From contig DVIW01000023.1 of NCBI GenBank assembly GCA_018710945.1, positions 1 to 39,503 on the forward strand: a stretch of 39,503 bases of DNA, in the 5' to 3' direction. A model generated the notes under the pieces. That model saw only the letters and a list, made by a program, of their open reading frames with translations, was not told the origin of the DNA and searched no databases. The stretch comes from Candidatus Aphodovivens avistercoris (lineage in GTDB: Bacteria; Actinomycetota; Coriobacteriia; Coriobacteriales; Eggerthellaceae). Every line of letters begins with the position of its first letter. Position 1 is the first letter of the stretch. A program made the translations under genes and the position numbers. Positions 1 through 8,093 of this stretch are shown here, in pieces.

Positions 1-1
1 C

Positions 2-136
2 GGCCTGTACGCGACCGGCAACAGCTGCGGAGGTCGCTTTGCGCTGCAGTATTGCACGCCGATCGCGGGCATCAGCATCGGGTGGGCGACGACGATGGGG
101 AAGCTTGCGGGAGAGGCCGCTGCCGCTGCCAAGTAA
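2..136 (+). CDS. C-terminal end of FAD-binding (fumarate reductase/flavocytochrome c-like) protein, partial
   Basis: Only the last 44 codons are present; the gene enters from the left edge and ends at TAA 134-136. The residues GLYATGNSCGG, then a stretch ending in ISIGWATTMGKLAGE, match the C-terminal FAD-binding part of flavocytochrome c / fumarate reductase-like flavoproteins, in which a GLYA.GE/N motif precedes a glycine-rich turn and a helix that contacts the flavin. Such proteins are common secreted reductases in Eggerthellaceae. The substrate cannot be told from this fragment. No terminator hairpin is obvious between its stop and the next promoter. Confidence 0.75.
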   Translation, partial: GLYATGNSCGGRFALQYCTPIAGISIGWATTMGKLAGEAAAAAK

Positions 137-179
137 CCTCTGGGACGATTCGCGCTTTGAGGTTACCAATTTGAAATTC

Positions 180-240
180 GTAACACCGAGGCCGTCGACG
201 ATCTGCTATAGTTGTGTTACGCGATTGAAAAACGTAACAC
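180..240 (+). promoter_or_regulatory. Candidate NikR operator overlapping promoter of the ABC importer
   Basis: GTGTTAC (214-220) and GTAACAC (234-240) form a perfect palindrome with a 13-base spacer; one more base pairs on each inner side. A third half-site, GTAACAC, lies at 180-186. A TATAGT -10-like hexamer is at 207-212, so the palindrome covers the likely transcription start and the third half-site covers the -35 region, a layout expected for repression. As I recall, GTGTTAC-N13/14-GTAACAC is the site form described for NikR of Geobacter and other deltaproteobacteria. That NikR binds here is inference; no nikR gene is in the window. Confidence 0.7.
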
Positions 241-312
241 GATATGCCAGAGCTCGTCGACGGCCCGGGAGCGCCGGGAGGCGGCGAGCTTCGGCGGGCA
301 GGGAGGATCCGC

Positions 313-1947
313 ATGGCCACCATCACTCGACGCCAGTTCGCGAAGCTGGCCGGCGTGGGCGCGGCCGCCATCTCGTTCGGCGGCGTGCTCGCCGCCTGCT
401 CGAACGGCGCTGCTGCGGACGACGCGGCGGGGGCGGGCGGAGGCGCGGCCAAGCAGGTCATCGTGTCCATGACGCCCGGCTCGGAGCCGGCGGCGGGGTT
501 CGACCCGCTGGTGTCCTGGGGCTGCGGCGAGCACGTGCACGAGCCGCTCATCCAGTCCACGCTCATCGTCACCAACGCCGACATGAGCTTCTCCAACGAC
601 CTGGCCACCGACTACTCCTGCAGCGAAGATGGCCTCACCTGGACGTTCTCCATCCGCGAGGACGCCGTGTTCTCCGACGGCGAGCCGCTGACCGCCGGCG
701 ACGTGGCCTTCACCATCAACGGCATCCTGGCCTCGCCGACCGCCGAGGCCGACCTGTCCATGGTCGACGAGGCCGTGGCGACCGGCGACTACACGGTTGA
801 GCTGCGCCTCAACCGCCCGTTCAACATCCTGCTGTACACGCTGGCCAACGTCGGCATCTGCCCCGAGCACGCCCACGGCGATGATTACGGCACCCATCCC
901 ATCGGATCGGGCCGCTACGTGCTCACGCAATGGGACAAGGGCCAGCAGGTCATCTTCGATGCCAATCCGACCTACTATGGCGAGAAACCGCAGATCGAAC
1001 GCGTGGTGGTGCTGTTCATGGACGAGGATGCCTCGCTTGCCGCCGCGCAGGCGGGATCGGTCGACCTCGCCTATACGTCCGCCACCTTCGCCGAGAACGC
1101 CGTGAGCGGCTACGACCTGTTCGACTGCGAGACGGTCGACTCGCGCGGTATCTCGCTGCCGACGCTCCCCTCCGGATCCACATGGGAAAGCGGCGGCGCC
1201 TCCTACAGCGCCGGCAACGACGTCACCGCCGACCGCGCGCTGCGCCAGGCCTTGAACGTCGCGCTCGACCGCAACCTGACCATTCAGCACACGCTCGGCG
1301 GCTTCGGCACGCCAGCGTTCAGCGTGTCCGACGGCATGCCCTGGGCGAGCGACGCCATGAAGGTGGAAACCGACGTCGAACGCGCCAAACAGATCCTCGC
1401 CGACGGCGGCTGGGCCGCTGGCGACGACGGCATCCTGGTGAAAGACGGCGTGCGCGCCGAGTTCGACCTGCTGTACATGGCGCCTGACACCGTGCGCCAG
1501 GCGCTGGCCGCCGACTTCGCCGAGCAGATGGCGGCGCTCGGCATCCAGGCGAACGTGCGGGGCCTCTCATGGGACGACCTCGAGCCGCTGTCGTACTCCC
1601 AGCCCATCCTGTGGGGCTGGGGTTCGAACTCCCCCATCGAGGTGTACGAGCTGAACCACTCGAAGGGCTGGGGCAACTACGCCTGCCGTGCCAACGAGGC
1701 GACCGACGCCCTCCTTGACCAAGCCGTCGCGCAGCCCGACATCGCCGACTCCTACGGCTTCTACCGCCAGGCGCAGTCGAGCGAAGGCGGCGTGACCCCC
1801 GACGCCGACGCGCCGTGGGTGTGGATCGCCAACGTCGACCACCTCTACTTCGTGCGCGAGAGCTTGCAGGTGGCCGAGCAGAAGCCGCACCCGCACGGCC
1901 ACGGCTGGTCCATCGTCAACAACGTCGACCAGTGGACCTGGCAGTAG
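313..1947 (+). CDS. Tat-exported lipoprotein substrate-binding protein of a nickel/peptide-type ABC importer (SBP_bac_5)
   Basis: This 544-residue protein is the extracytoplasmic receptor of the importer encoded by the next three genes. Residues 6-11 (RRQFAK) are a twin-arginine motif, followed by a hydrophobic stretch and the lipobox VLAAC with Cys29, so it should be exported folded and lipid-anchored. The rest fits family 5 solute-binding proteins (NikA, DppA, OppA), including LRQALNVALDR around residue 300 and a C-terminal lobe. The C-terminus is His-rich (HPHGHGW), which suits a metal or metal-chelate ligand. ATG 313 is chosen because GGGAGG precedes it and the Tat motif starts there; the frame stays open to 244. 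Nickel as the substrate is inferred from the NikR-like operator and His-rich segments; a peptide ligand remains possible. Confidence 0.85.
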   Translation: MATITRRQFAKLAGVGAAAISFGGVLAACSNGAAADDAAGAGGGAAKQVIVSMTPGSEPAAGFDPLVSWGCGEHVHEPLIQSTLIVTNADMSFSNDLATDYSCSEDGLTWTFSIREDAVFSDGEPLTAGDVAFTINGILASPTAEADLSMVDEAVATGDYTVELRLNRPFNILLYTLANVGICPEHAHGDDYGTHPIGSGRYVLTQWDKGQQVIFDANPTYYGEKPQIERVVVLFMDEDASLAAAQAGSVDLAYTSATFAENAVSGYDLFDCETVDSRGISLPTLPSGSTWESGGASYSAGNDVTADRALRQALNVALDRNLTIQHTLGGFGTPAFSVSDGMPWASDAMKVETDVERAKQILADGGWAAGDDGILVKDGVRAEFDLLYMAPDTVRQALAADFAEQMAALGIQANVRGLSWDDLEPLSYSQPILWGWGSNSPIEVYELNHSKGWGNYACRANEATDALLDQAVAQPDIADSYGFYRQAQSSEGGVTPDADAPWVWIANVDHLYFVRESLQVAEQKPHPHGHGWSIVNNVDQWTWQ

Positions 1948-1963
1948 CGGACGGCGGCCCAGC

Positions 1964-2977
1964 ATGCCCCTGCTCGTCCTCACCCTGCGCCAGCTGGCGA
2001 AATGTCTCCTGCTCATCCTCGCGGTGAGCTTCCTTGCGTTCGCCCTGGTGTCCGCCGCGCCCATCGACCCGATGCAGGCGAACCTGGGGCAGAGCGCCTA
2101 CCTGTCGCTGACGGAGGCCGAGCGCGCCCAGCTGGCAGCCTACTGGGGCACCGACCAGCCCCTCCCCCTCCGCTATCTCGGCTGGCTGGCAGCGCTGCTC
2201 CAGGGCGACATGGGCACGAGCCTGCGCTTCAACGCCCCGGTGTCCCAGGTCATCGCCGAGCGCGCAGGGGCATCGCTGCTCCTCATGGCCATCGCTTGGG
2301 TGCTGTCAGGCGTCATCGGGTTCGCGCTGGGCATCGTGGCGGGCATGAACCGCGACCGCCTGGCCGACCGTTTGGTGAAGGGCTACTGCTTCGTGCTGGC
2401 CAGCGTCCCCACGTTCTGGCTGGCGCTTCTGGCGCTGATGGTGTTCGCGGTGGGGCTGGGGTGGTTCCCCTTCGGGTTCTCCATCCCCGTCGGCGTCGAC
2501 GCGTCGTCCATCACCTGGACCGACAGGATCCACCACGCCATCCTGCCGGCGCTCGTGCTGGCCTTCGTCGGTGTGGCGAACATCGCACTGCACACGCGCG
2601 AGAAGATCATCGACATCATGAACGGCCCGTTCGCCCGCTACGCGCGCGCCCAGGGCAAAAGCCGCCTGCGCATCCTGGCGCAGCACGGCCTGCGCAACGC
2701 GTCGCTGCCCGCCATCACGCTGCAGTTCGCCTCCTTAAGCGAGATCTTCGGAGGCTCGGTGCTGGTCGAGCAGGTGTTCTCGTACCCGGGGCTGGGGCAG
2801 GCCGCCGTCACCGCAGGCCTCGGCGGCGACTCCGCGCTTCTGGCCGGCATCGCCGTCGTCTCGTCGGTCATCGTGTTCAGCGGCAACTTCATCGCCAACG
2901 TGCTCTACGGCGTCATCGACCCGCGCATCCGCCGAGGGGAGGTGGCCGCCCGTGGAGGCGAATCCCCTGCAGCCTAG
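1964..2977 (+). CDS. ABC importer permease, NikB/DppB family
   Basis: A 337-residue inner-membrane subunit of the binding-protein-dependent importer. It has the family layout: an N-terminal transmembrane helix (about residues 9-32), a periplasmic segment with the short LxxYLGWLAALLQGDMGTS motif region, then a core of five helices. The cytoplasmic EAA-type loop that contacts the ATPase reads ARAQGKSRLRILAQHGLRNA, followed by PAIT. It starts 16 bases after the stop of the binding protein and its 3' end overlaps the second permease by 26 bases, so the genes are co-transcribed and probably translationally coupled. The ribosome binding site is weak, which fits coupling. NikB versus DppB cannot be separated by sequence alone here. 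Confidence 0.88.
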   Translation: MPLLVLTLRQLAKCLLLILAVSFLAFALVSAAPIDPMQANLGQSAYLSLTEAERAQLAAYWGTDQPLPLRYLGWLAALLQGDMGTSLRFNAPVSQVIAERAGASLLLMAIAWVLSGVIGFALGIVAGMNRDRLADRLVKGYCFVLASVPTFWLALLALMVFAVGLGWFPFGFSIPVGVDASSITWTDRIHHAILPALVLAFVGVANIALHTREKIIDIMNGPFARYARAQGKSRLRILAQHGLRNASLPAITLQFASLSEIFGGSVLVEQVFSYPGLGQAAVTAGLGGDSALLAGIAVVSSVIVFSGNFIANVLYGVIDPRIRRGEVAARGGESPAA

Positions 2978-4025
2978 CCGCGACGCCGCCCACGCGGCGC
3001 ACGAGACGGAACGCGAAAGCGCGCCGATCCTGCACCTCCCGAAGGGGTGGCGCACAGGAACGCCCGCAGGCCCCGCTCCCGCTCCCGGTTTCGCCTCCGC
3101 CCCTGCGCGCCCCGCCGCCTCCTGCGACGACGGCAACGCAGCCGCATCCGAAAGCGCAGCCCCGCGCGCCGCCGGCTTCCGCCGCGGCCCGATGGACCGC
3201 CTGCTGCGCGGCGGCAACCGCACGGCCACCGCCGCCGTCGCCCTCCTGTGCGCAGTCGCGCTCATCGCCATCGTGGCGGCAGGGCTGGCGCTTGCGCCCG
3301 AGGCGGCGGCCACCAACCTGGACGCGCGCTCGCTCGCGCCGAGCCCGCAGCACCCCTTCGGCACCGACCGCCTGGGCCACGACATGCTCGTGCGCACCGT
3401 GGCGGGCCTGTCCACGAGCATCCTCATCGGGCTTGCAGCGGTGGCGGTTTCATCGCTGGTCGCGCTGGGACTGGGATGCGCTGCCGCGCTGGGCGGCCGC
3501 AAGGTGGATGCGGCCATCACCTGGCTCATCGACCTCATGATGGGCATCCCCCACATCATCCTGCTCATCCTGATCTCCTACGCGCTGGGGAAGGGCTTTT
3601 GGGGCGTGGTGGCCGGCATCGCGCTCACGCACTGGCCGAGCCTCGCCCGCGTCGTGCGCGCCGAAGTGCTGCAGGTGAAGCAGGCGCCCTACATCGCCGC
3701 CGGAGCCAAGCTCGGCCGCAGCCGCGCCGACGCGGCGCGCCGCCACGTGCTGCCTCACGTGCTGCCGCAGTTCCTCGTGGGGCTCGTGCTCATGTTCCCT
3801 CACGCCATCCTGCACGAGGCGTCTGTCACCTTCCTTGGGTTCGGTCTCTCGCCGGAATCCGCCGCCATCGGCATCATCCTGTCCGAGTCGATGAGCTACC
3901 TGTCCGCCGGCATGTGGTGGCTCGCGTTCTTCCCCGGGCTGACGCTGGTGGCCGTAGTTATGCTGTTCGACGCGTGCGGCTCGGGCATCCGCCGCCTGCT
4001 CGACCCCGCAAGCTCCCAGGAGTAG
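2952..4025 (+). CDS. ABC importer permease, NikC/DppC family, with long N-terminal tail
   Basis: A 357-residue second permease that pairs with the NikB/DppB-like subunit. The membrane core starts near residue 90 (first helix about 94-116) and contains the family motif HPFGTDRLGHDMLVR and an EAA loop (GAKLGRSRADAARRHVLPH). The first ~85 residues are a low-complexity Ala/Pro/Glu-rich cytoplasmic tail, much longer than the usual short DppC N-terminus. Translation starts inside the previous gene (26-base overlap), which indicates coupling. A later internal start would remove the tail, but I see no clearly better ribosome binding site near one. The ATPase gene begins 10 bases after its stop. Confidence 0.85.
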   Translation: MEANPLQPSRDAAHAAHETERESAPILHLPKGWRTGTPAGPAPAPGFASAPARPAASCDDGNAAASESAAPRAAGFRRGPMDRLLRGGNRTATAAVALLCAVALIAIVAAGLALAPEAAATNLDARSLAPSPQHPFGTDRLGHDMLVRTVAGLSTSILIGLAAVAVSSLVALGLGCAAALGGRKVDAAITWLIDLMMGIPHIILLILISYALGKGFWGVVAGIALTHWPSLARVVRAEVLQVKQAPYIAAGAKLGRSRADAARRHVLPHVLPQFLVGLVLMFPHAILHEASVTFLGFGLSPESAAIGIILSESMSYLSAGMWWLAFFPGLTLVAVVMLFDACGSGIRRLLDPASSQE

Positions 4026-4035
4026 GTGAGCCGGG

Positions 4036-5730
4036 ATGAGCGCCGCAACCCCCAACCGCATCGCCGATCACGCCGCCGGCAGCCACGCCGGCCAGCAAGC
4101 GCACCACCATCACACCCATGCCGCCGGCAGCGTCCATGCAGGCGGCCACCACCTGCTGCAGCTCGACGACGTGAGCGTGGGCTTCCAACGCTACACCGGC
4201 CGCGGCGCGCTGGCGCCCCGCGAGACGCGCTTCGTGGTGGAGAATTTGAGCCTTTCGCTGCACGAGGGCGAGATCCTGGCGCTTGTCGGCGCGTCCGGCT
4301 CGGGCAAAACGCTCATCGCCGACGCGGTCATGGGCCTGTTCGCCCCCAACGCCTACGTGACCGGGCGTGTCTGGTTCGATGGCCGCGCCATGGACGAGCG
4401 CTCGCTGGCCCCCTTGCGCGGGCGGCAGATCGGCTTCGTTCCCCAGTCGGTCGCCGCGCTCGACCCGCTGCAGCGGGTGGGTCGCCAGATCGAATCGCTG
4501 GCGCGCGACGGAGGGAAGCGCACGGCGCGGGAACGGCGGCGCGAGCTGTTCGCGCGCTACCGCCTGGACGAGGAAGCGGCGCGGCGCTACCCCTTCGAGC
4601 TGTCGGGCGGCATGGCGCGGCGCGTGCTGCTCATCGGCGCGCTGATGAACCGTCCGCGCGTCATCGTGGCCGACGAGCCCACGCCCGGCCTGGACATGCA
4701 GCTTGCCGTGCAGGCAATGGGCGACTTCCGTTCCTTCGCCGACGACGGAGGCGGCGTGCTGCTGATCACCCACGACATCGAGCTGGCCCTGCGCGTGGCC
4801 GACCGCATCGCCGTGTTCCAAGACGGCACGGTGGTGGAGGAAACCGCCGTGGCGAACTTCGCCTCGCCCGAGCTGCTGCGCCACCCCTTCAGCCGCGCGC
4901 TGTGGCACGCCCTGCCCGAGCACGGGATGGAGCCTTCCGAGGATCCCCAGACAGGCGACCCAGAGCAGGCGCGCGTCCTGCCCTCGACCGCCTGCCCCGC
5001 CGCGCCGAACGGCCCGGCCGAAACGCCGAAGCGCACCGACGGCGAAACCCCTTCGCTGTCGGCTTTGGCTAAGCGCTGCCTGCAGGCAAACGGAATCTGC
5101 TTCAGCTACGGAAAGCGCCCTGTGCTGCAGGACTTCGATCTGACGGTGAAGCCGGGCGAGCGCGTGGCGCTGCGGGCTCCGTCGGGCACGGGAAAGACGA
5201 CGCTCTGCCGCATCCTTGCCGGCTACCTTGAGCCTGCGGCAGGCGAAGTTCTGGTTGACGGCGCACCGCTGCCCCGCTGCGGCGCATGCCCCGTGCAGCT
5301 TGTCGGCCAACATCCCGAACGCATGACGGACCCCGCCATCACCGTGCGGCGCAGCCTCGCCGAAGCGGCCATCGCAGCGGAAGACGCCCAGGCGCTGGCC
5401 GCTTGGGAGAGGGGAGCCGCCTCAGAAAGCGCGTCCCCCGTTCCGCAGCTGCTCGAAAGCCTGGGCGTGCAGCGGCAATGGCTCGACCGTTTCCCCTCCG
5501 AGCTCTCCGGCGGCGAATTGCAGCGCTGCTGCATCGCGCGCGCCCTCATCGCGCGCCCGCGCTACCTGGTCTGCGACGAGATCTCCACCATGCTCGATGC
5601 GGTCACGCAGGCGCGCCTGTGGCGCTTCCTTGTCGCCCACGCGCAGAAGAGCAGCATCGGCATGGTGCTCGTAACGCACTCCGACGCCCTGGCCGCCCGC
5701 ATCGCCACCCGCACCGTGGAGCTGGCATGA
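4036..5730 (+). CDS. Fused double ABC ATPase of the nickel/peptide-type importer (NikD+NikE-like)
   Basis: One 564-residue protein carries both nucleotide-binding domains that NikD and NikE (or DppD and DppF) usually supply separately. Domain 1 has Walker A GASGSGKT (85-92), signature LSGGM (189-193) and Walker B ending ADEP (E214). Domain 2 has Walker A APSGTGKT (381-388), signature LSGGE (490-494) and Walker B LVCDE (E515). An Ala/Pro-rich linker (about 295-345) joins them. The first 40 residues hold at least nine histidines (AHHHHTHAA), which could buffer or sense metal and supports a nickel role. The typical C-terminal peptide-importer extension with its Cys cluster is absent from domain 2. 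It ends the operon; about 85 bases without a clear terminator follow. Confidence 0.87.
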   Translation: MSAATPNRIADHAAGSHAGQQAHHHHTHAAGSVHAGGHHLLQLDDVSVGFQRYTGRGALAPRETRFVVENLSLSLHEGEILALVGASGSGKTLIADAVMGLFAPNAYVTGRVWFDGRAMDERSLAPLRGRQIGFVPQSVAALDPLQRVGRQIESLARDGGKRTARERRRELFARYRLDEEAARRYPFELSGGMARRVLLIGALMNRPRVIVADEPTPGLDMQLAVQAMGDFRSFADDGGGVLLITHDIELALRVADRIAVFQDGTVVEETAVANFASPELLRHPFSRALWHALPEHGMEPSEDPQTGDPEQARVLPSTACPAAPNGPAETPKRTDGETPSLSALAKRCLQANGICFSYGKRPVLQDFDLTVKPGERVALRAPSGTGKTTLCRILAGYLEPAAGEVLVDGAPLPRCGACPVQLVGQHPERMTDPAITVRRSLAEAAIAAEDAQALAAWERGAASESASPVPQLLESLGVQRQWLDRFPSELSGGELQRCCIARALIARPRYLVCDEISTMLDAVTQARLWRFLVAHAQKSSIGMVLVTHSDALAARIATRTVELA

Positions 5731-5815
5731 TCGGGCTGAACGAGGATCGACTCTGCACCATGCGCGGCAGCAAAGAGCAGCCGAGCAAAACAAGCGGCGC
5801 GCCCCCGCAACGCAG

Positions 5816-6646
5816 CTACCGGATCTGCTCGGATGGGATCTCCGAGTAGTCGAACATCACCTCGGAGTGATTGTCCCAGACGAGCTCGCGGCGCACCAGG
5901 ATGCCGGACTCCTTGTCGAGCACCTCGCGGTAGATCTTGCCCACCCGGTAGAACTTGTCGCCTTCCTTGTGGAAGTGATGGTCATCCTCAACGATGCGGT
6001 AAGCGTGGGGAATGGGGCGCTCACTGCGCAGCTCGCCGTGCATGCGCTCGTCGTCGAACCAGAACAACAGCTGGAAGTCCTGGTCGGTGTTGTTCTTGAA
6101 GCGGAAGTCGATGTAGTTGTAGCTCACCGACGTGCCCGCCCCCAGGGGAACGCGCTTGCCGTGATCGGGCGCGAGCGCGTCGGAGTGCGTGTGGAATTCG
6201 GTGACGTCCAACGGACTATCCAGCACCAGCAGGTGGATGGTGTTCGCCAGGTTGCACAGTCCGCCGCCGATATCGGGAACGAGCTTGTCGTTCACGATCA
6301 CGCGTCCGGCTTTGTAGCCCTTCTTCGGCGTGACCTTGCCCACGAGCCTGAAGAACGAGAACGTCTCGCCGGGATGCACGACCAGCCCGTTCATGGTGGC
6401 GCTGGCGATCTTCAGGTTCACCACTTTGTTGATCTGCAGCGTCGGGTCCACACCCTTGCCTGTCTTGATGAGGATGTTGCTGTGATGCGACAGCACGCAG
6501 GGCAGCTTCTCGTCCGCAAGCTGCGTGGCGAAACGCTCCTTCGAGAGCGCGTTCTTGATGTGGCGACGCAGGATCTCCTTCTTCTCGGAGATGGCATACG
6601 TCAGCGGATTGATATCGCAGAAATTCACGTGCTTTTCCTCGCTCAT
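5816..6646 (-). CDS. VanW family protein
   Basis: A 276-residue soluble protein with the VanW domain: the block MNGLVVHPGETFSFFR, then KGYKAGRVIV and the nearly invariant GGGLCNLANTIH, then THSD and SYNYIDFRF. VanW occurs in some glycopeptide-resistance clusters and, far more often, as a stand-alone gene of unknown biochemical role. No vanA/vanH/vanX genes are near, so resistance is not implied. I chose the ATG at 6646 over an upstream in-frame codon at 6667 because GAGG lies 7 bases before it. No signal peptide is visible. The HAD phosphatase gene lies upstream on the same strand with about a 50-base gap, so the two may be co-transcribed. Confidence 0.85.
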   Translation of the reverse strand: MSEEKHVNFCDINPLTYAISEKKEILRRHIKNALSKERFATQLADEKLPCVLSHHSNILIKTGKGVDPTLQINKVVNLKIASATMNGLVVHPGETFSFFRLVGKVTPKKGYKAGRVIVNDKLVPDIGGGLCNLANTIHLLVLDSPLDVTEFHTHSDALAPDHGKRVPLGAGTSVSYNYIDFRFKNNTDQDFQLLFWFDDERMHGELRSERPIPHAYRIVEDDHHFHKEGDKFYRVGKIYREVLDKESGILVRRELVWDNHSEVMFDYSEIPSEQIR

Positions 6647-6694
6647 GTCCTTACCTCGTCGCAGCAACGCCGCAACCGCAGCGCCCTCTCTCGC

Positions 6695-7225
6695 CTAGCG
6701 AATCTCAACGCCCTCCAGCCGCCGGCTCCAGCGCTTGCTGCGCCGCCAGACTGCCAGCAGCGCCTTCTCCACATAACGCTTCTTGCCGATGCGCGTCTCA
6801 CCGGGTACCTGGATGAAATGCACCAGGATGCTGGCAAGGCCAGCGGCATTGGCGCCGCGGATGTCGGTGAACACCTGATCGCCTATGACGACGGCCTCGT
6901 GTTTGGGAACCCCCAGCAAACGCAGCGCCTCTTCATAGCCGCGCGGATCGGGTTTCCCCGCATCGGCGACGAATGGGGTGTCGATGTTGGCGGTGAAGCC
7001 CTTCAGCCGCTCTGCATCGTTGTCGGACAAAAGCACGGTCTTGAAACCGAGCGCCTGCACGCGTCGGAACAGATCGTCCACCTCGGGAGTGGACGGATCG
7101 CCATGGTGCACCAGGGTGTTGTCCACATCGAAGACAAGGCCGCGGAAACCACGCTCGTAAAGCTTCCCATAATCGATGGCGAACACGCTGCGCGCATATC
7201 CCCAAGGGTAGAACCGTTCGAGCAC
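6695..7225 (-). CDS. YqeG-type HAD superfamily phosphatase (subfamily IIIA)
   Basis: About 176 residues. The HAD motif I is FDVDNTL (two Asp nucleophile/acid pair), motif II is LLSDND, the Lys of motif III is in AGKPDPRGYEEAL and motif IV is VVIGDQVFTDIRGAN. The start of the protein, LERFYPWGYARSVFAIDYGKL, aligns with the typical N-terminus of YqeG/GEP4 proteins, some of which act on phosphatidylglycerophosphate. I chose GTG 7225 because AAAGGA precedes it by 6 bases and because the family begins there; an in-frame GTG at 7261 would add 12 residues with a poorer site. It is transcribed divergently from the gene at 7333, and the VanW gene follows it. Confidence 0.85.
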   Translation of the reverse strand: MLERFYPWGYARSVFAIDYGKLYERGFRGLVFDVDNTLVHHGDPSTPEVDDLFRRVQALGFKTVLLSDNDAERLKGFTANIDTPFVADAGKPDPRGYEEALRLLGVPKHEAVVIGDQVFTDIRGANAAGLASILVHFIQVPGETRIGKKRYVEKALLAVWRRSKRWSRRLEGVEIR

Positions 7226-7284
7226 TCCGCATCCTTTCCGCAAAGCATCCACTCCCAGCACGCAGGTATTCTAGCATCACGCGC

Positions 7285-7290
7285 TATAAT
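7285..7290 (+). promoter_or_regulatory. -10-like TATAAT for the TIM-barrel-like gene
   Basis: A perfect TATAAT hexamer lies 43 bases before the start codon at 7333. No good -35 hexamer is seen at the expected distance (7262-7267). The 107-base gap between divergent genes makes a promoter likely here. Confidence 0.45.
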
Positions 7291-7332
7291 GGCTTTCGTC
7301 TGCTACGCAAAATCCTGAAAGGCGGAAACCCT

Positions 7333-8001
7333 ATGAGCGGCCATCCCGAGCTGATAGTCATGCTGACCCACAACGACCAGACGGTGCCGAACGCCCGCGA
7401 GGTTTTCGAAGCATGCAAAGATGCGAAGGCCCGTTTCTGGGGTTTCAAGGAGGAGCCGCTTCCCCTCGACGAGATGAAGCGGCTCTACGCGCGCATGCGG
7501 GAATGCGGCAAGACCACGTTTCTGGAAGTGGTGTGCTATACCGAGGAAGAAGGGCTCGCAGGGGCGCGCATGGCGGCGGAATGCGGCGTCGACGTGCTGA
7601 TGGGCACGATGTACGCCGACTCCATCAACGACCTGTGCCGCGAGAACGGCATCAAGTACATGCCTTTCGTGGGCCGCATCACCGGCCGTCCCTCGGTGCT
7701 CGAAGGCTCCTTGGATGAGATGATCGCCCAAGCCAACGAGGCGCTGGCGAAAGGCGTGTACGGCTTCGACCTGCTGGGCTACCGCTACACCGGCGACGCC
7801 GCCGCGCTGAACAAGGCGTTCGTGGCGGCGGTGGACGCCCCGGTGTGCCTTGCTGGCAGCATAAACGGCTACCAGCGCTTGGACGAGGTGAAAGACGCCG
7901 CTCCGTGGTCGTTCACCATCGGCGGAGCGTTCTTCGAGGACAGGTTCGACGGCTCCTTCGCTGAACAGATCGACAAGGTGTGCGACTACATGGCCCGCTA
8001 G
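7333..8001 (+). CDS. Putative TIM-barrel protein of unknown function
   Basis: A 222-residue cytoplasmic protein. Regular alternation of hydrophobic strands and helices (LIVMLTHND, TTFLEVVCYT, CGVDVLMGTMY, IKYMPFVGRI, GVYGFDLLGYR, PVCLAGSI, WSFTIGGAFFED) suggests an eight-stranded beta/alpha barrel. The last two strands carry LAGSI and TIGGAFF, which look like the phosphate-binding Gly motifs of HisA/NanE/KDPG-aldolase-like barrels. A sugar-phosphate or phospho-intermediate substrate is therefore plausible, but I do not recognise the family and assign no reaction. An AAAGGCGG ribosome binding site precedes ATG 7333. It stands alone between genes on the opposite strand. Confidence 0.7.
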   Translation: MSGHPELIVMLTHNDQTVPNAREVFEACKDAKARFWGFKEEPLPLDEMKRLYARMRECGKTTFLEVVCYTEEEGLAGARMAAECGVDVLMGTMYADSINDLCRENGIKYMPFVGRITGRPSVLEGSLDEMIAQANEALAKGVYGFDLLGYRYTGDAAALNKAFVAAVDAPVCLAGSINGYQRLDEVKDAAPWSFTIGGAFFEDRFDGSFAEQIDKVCDYMAR

Positions 8002-8093
8002 CGGTACGCCACCGCCTTTTCCGGCAGCTTGCGGCTGCAGCAGGCACCACAACACCACGCACACCATATCGAACAGGAGAGCGAAGCACCCTA

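Noticed and set aside
5816..6646. VanW-like gene as part of a glycopeptide resistance cluster
   Set aside because: No vanA, vanH, vanX, vanR or vanS homologues are nearby; stand-alone VanW proteins are common.
5867..7318. 483-codon plus-strand open frame opposite vanW-like and HAD genes
   Set aside because: Runs antisense across two unrelated genes and the gap between them, so it cannot be a conserved protein.
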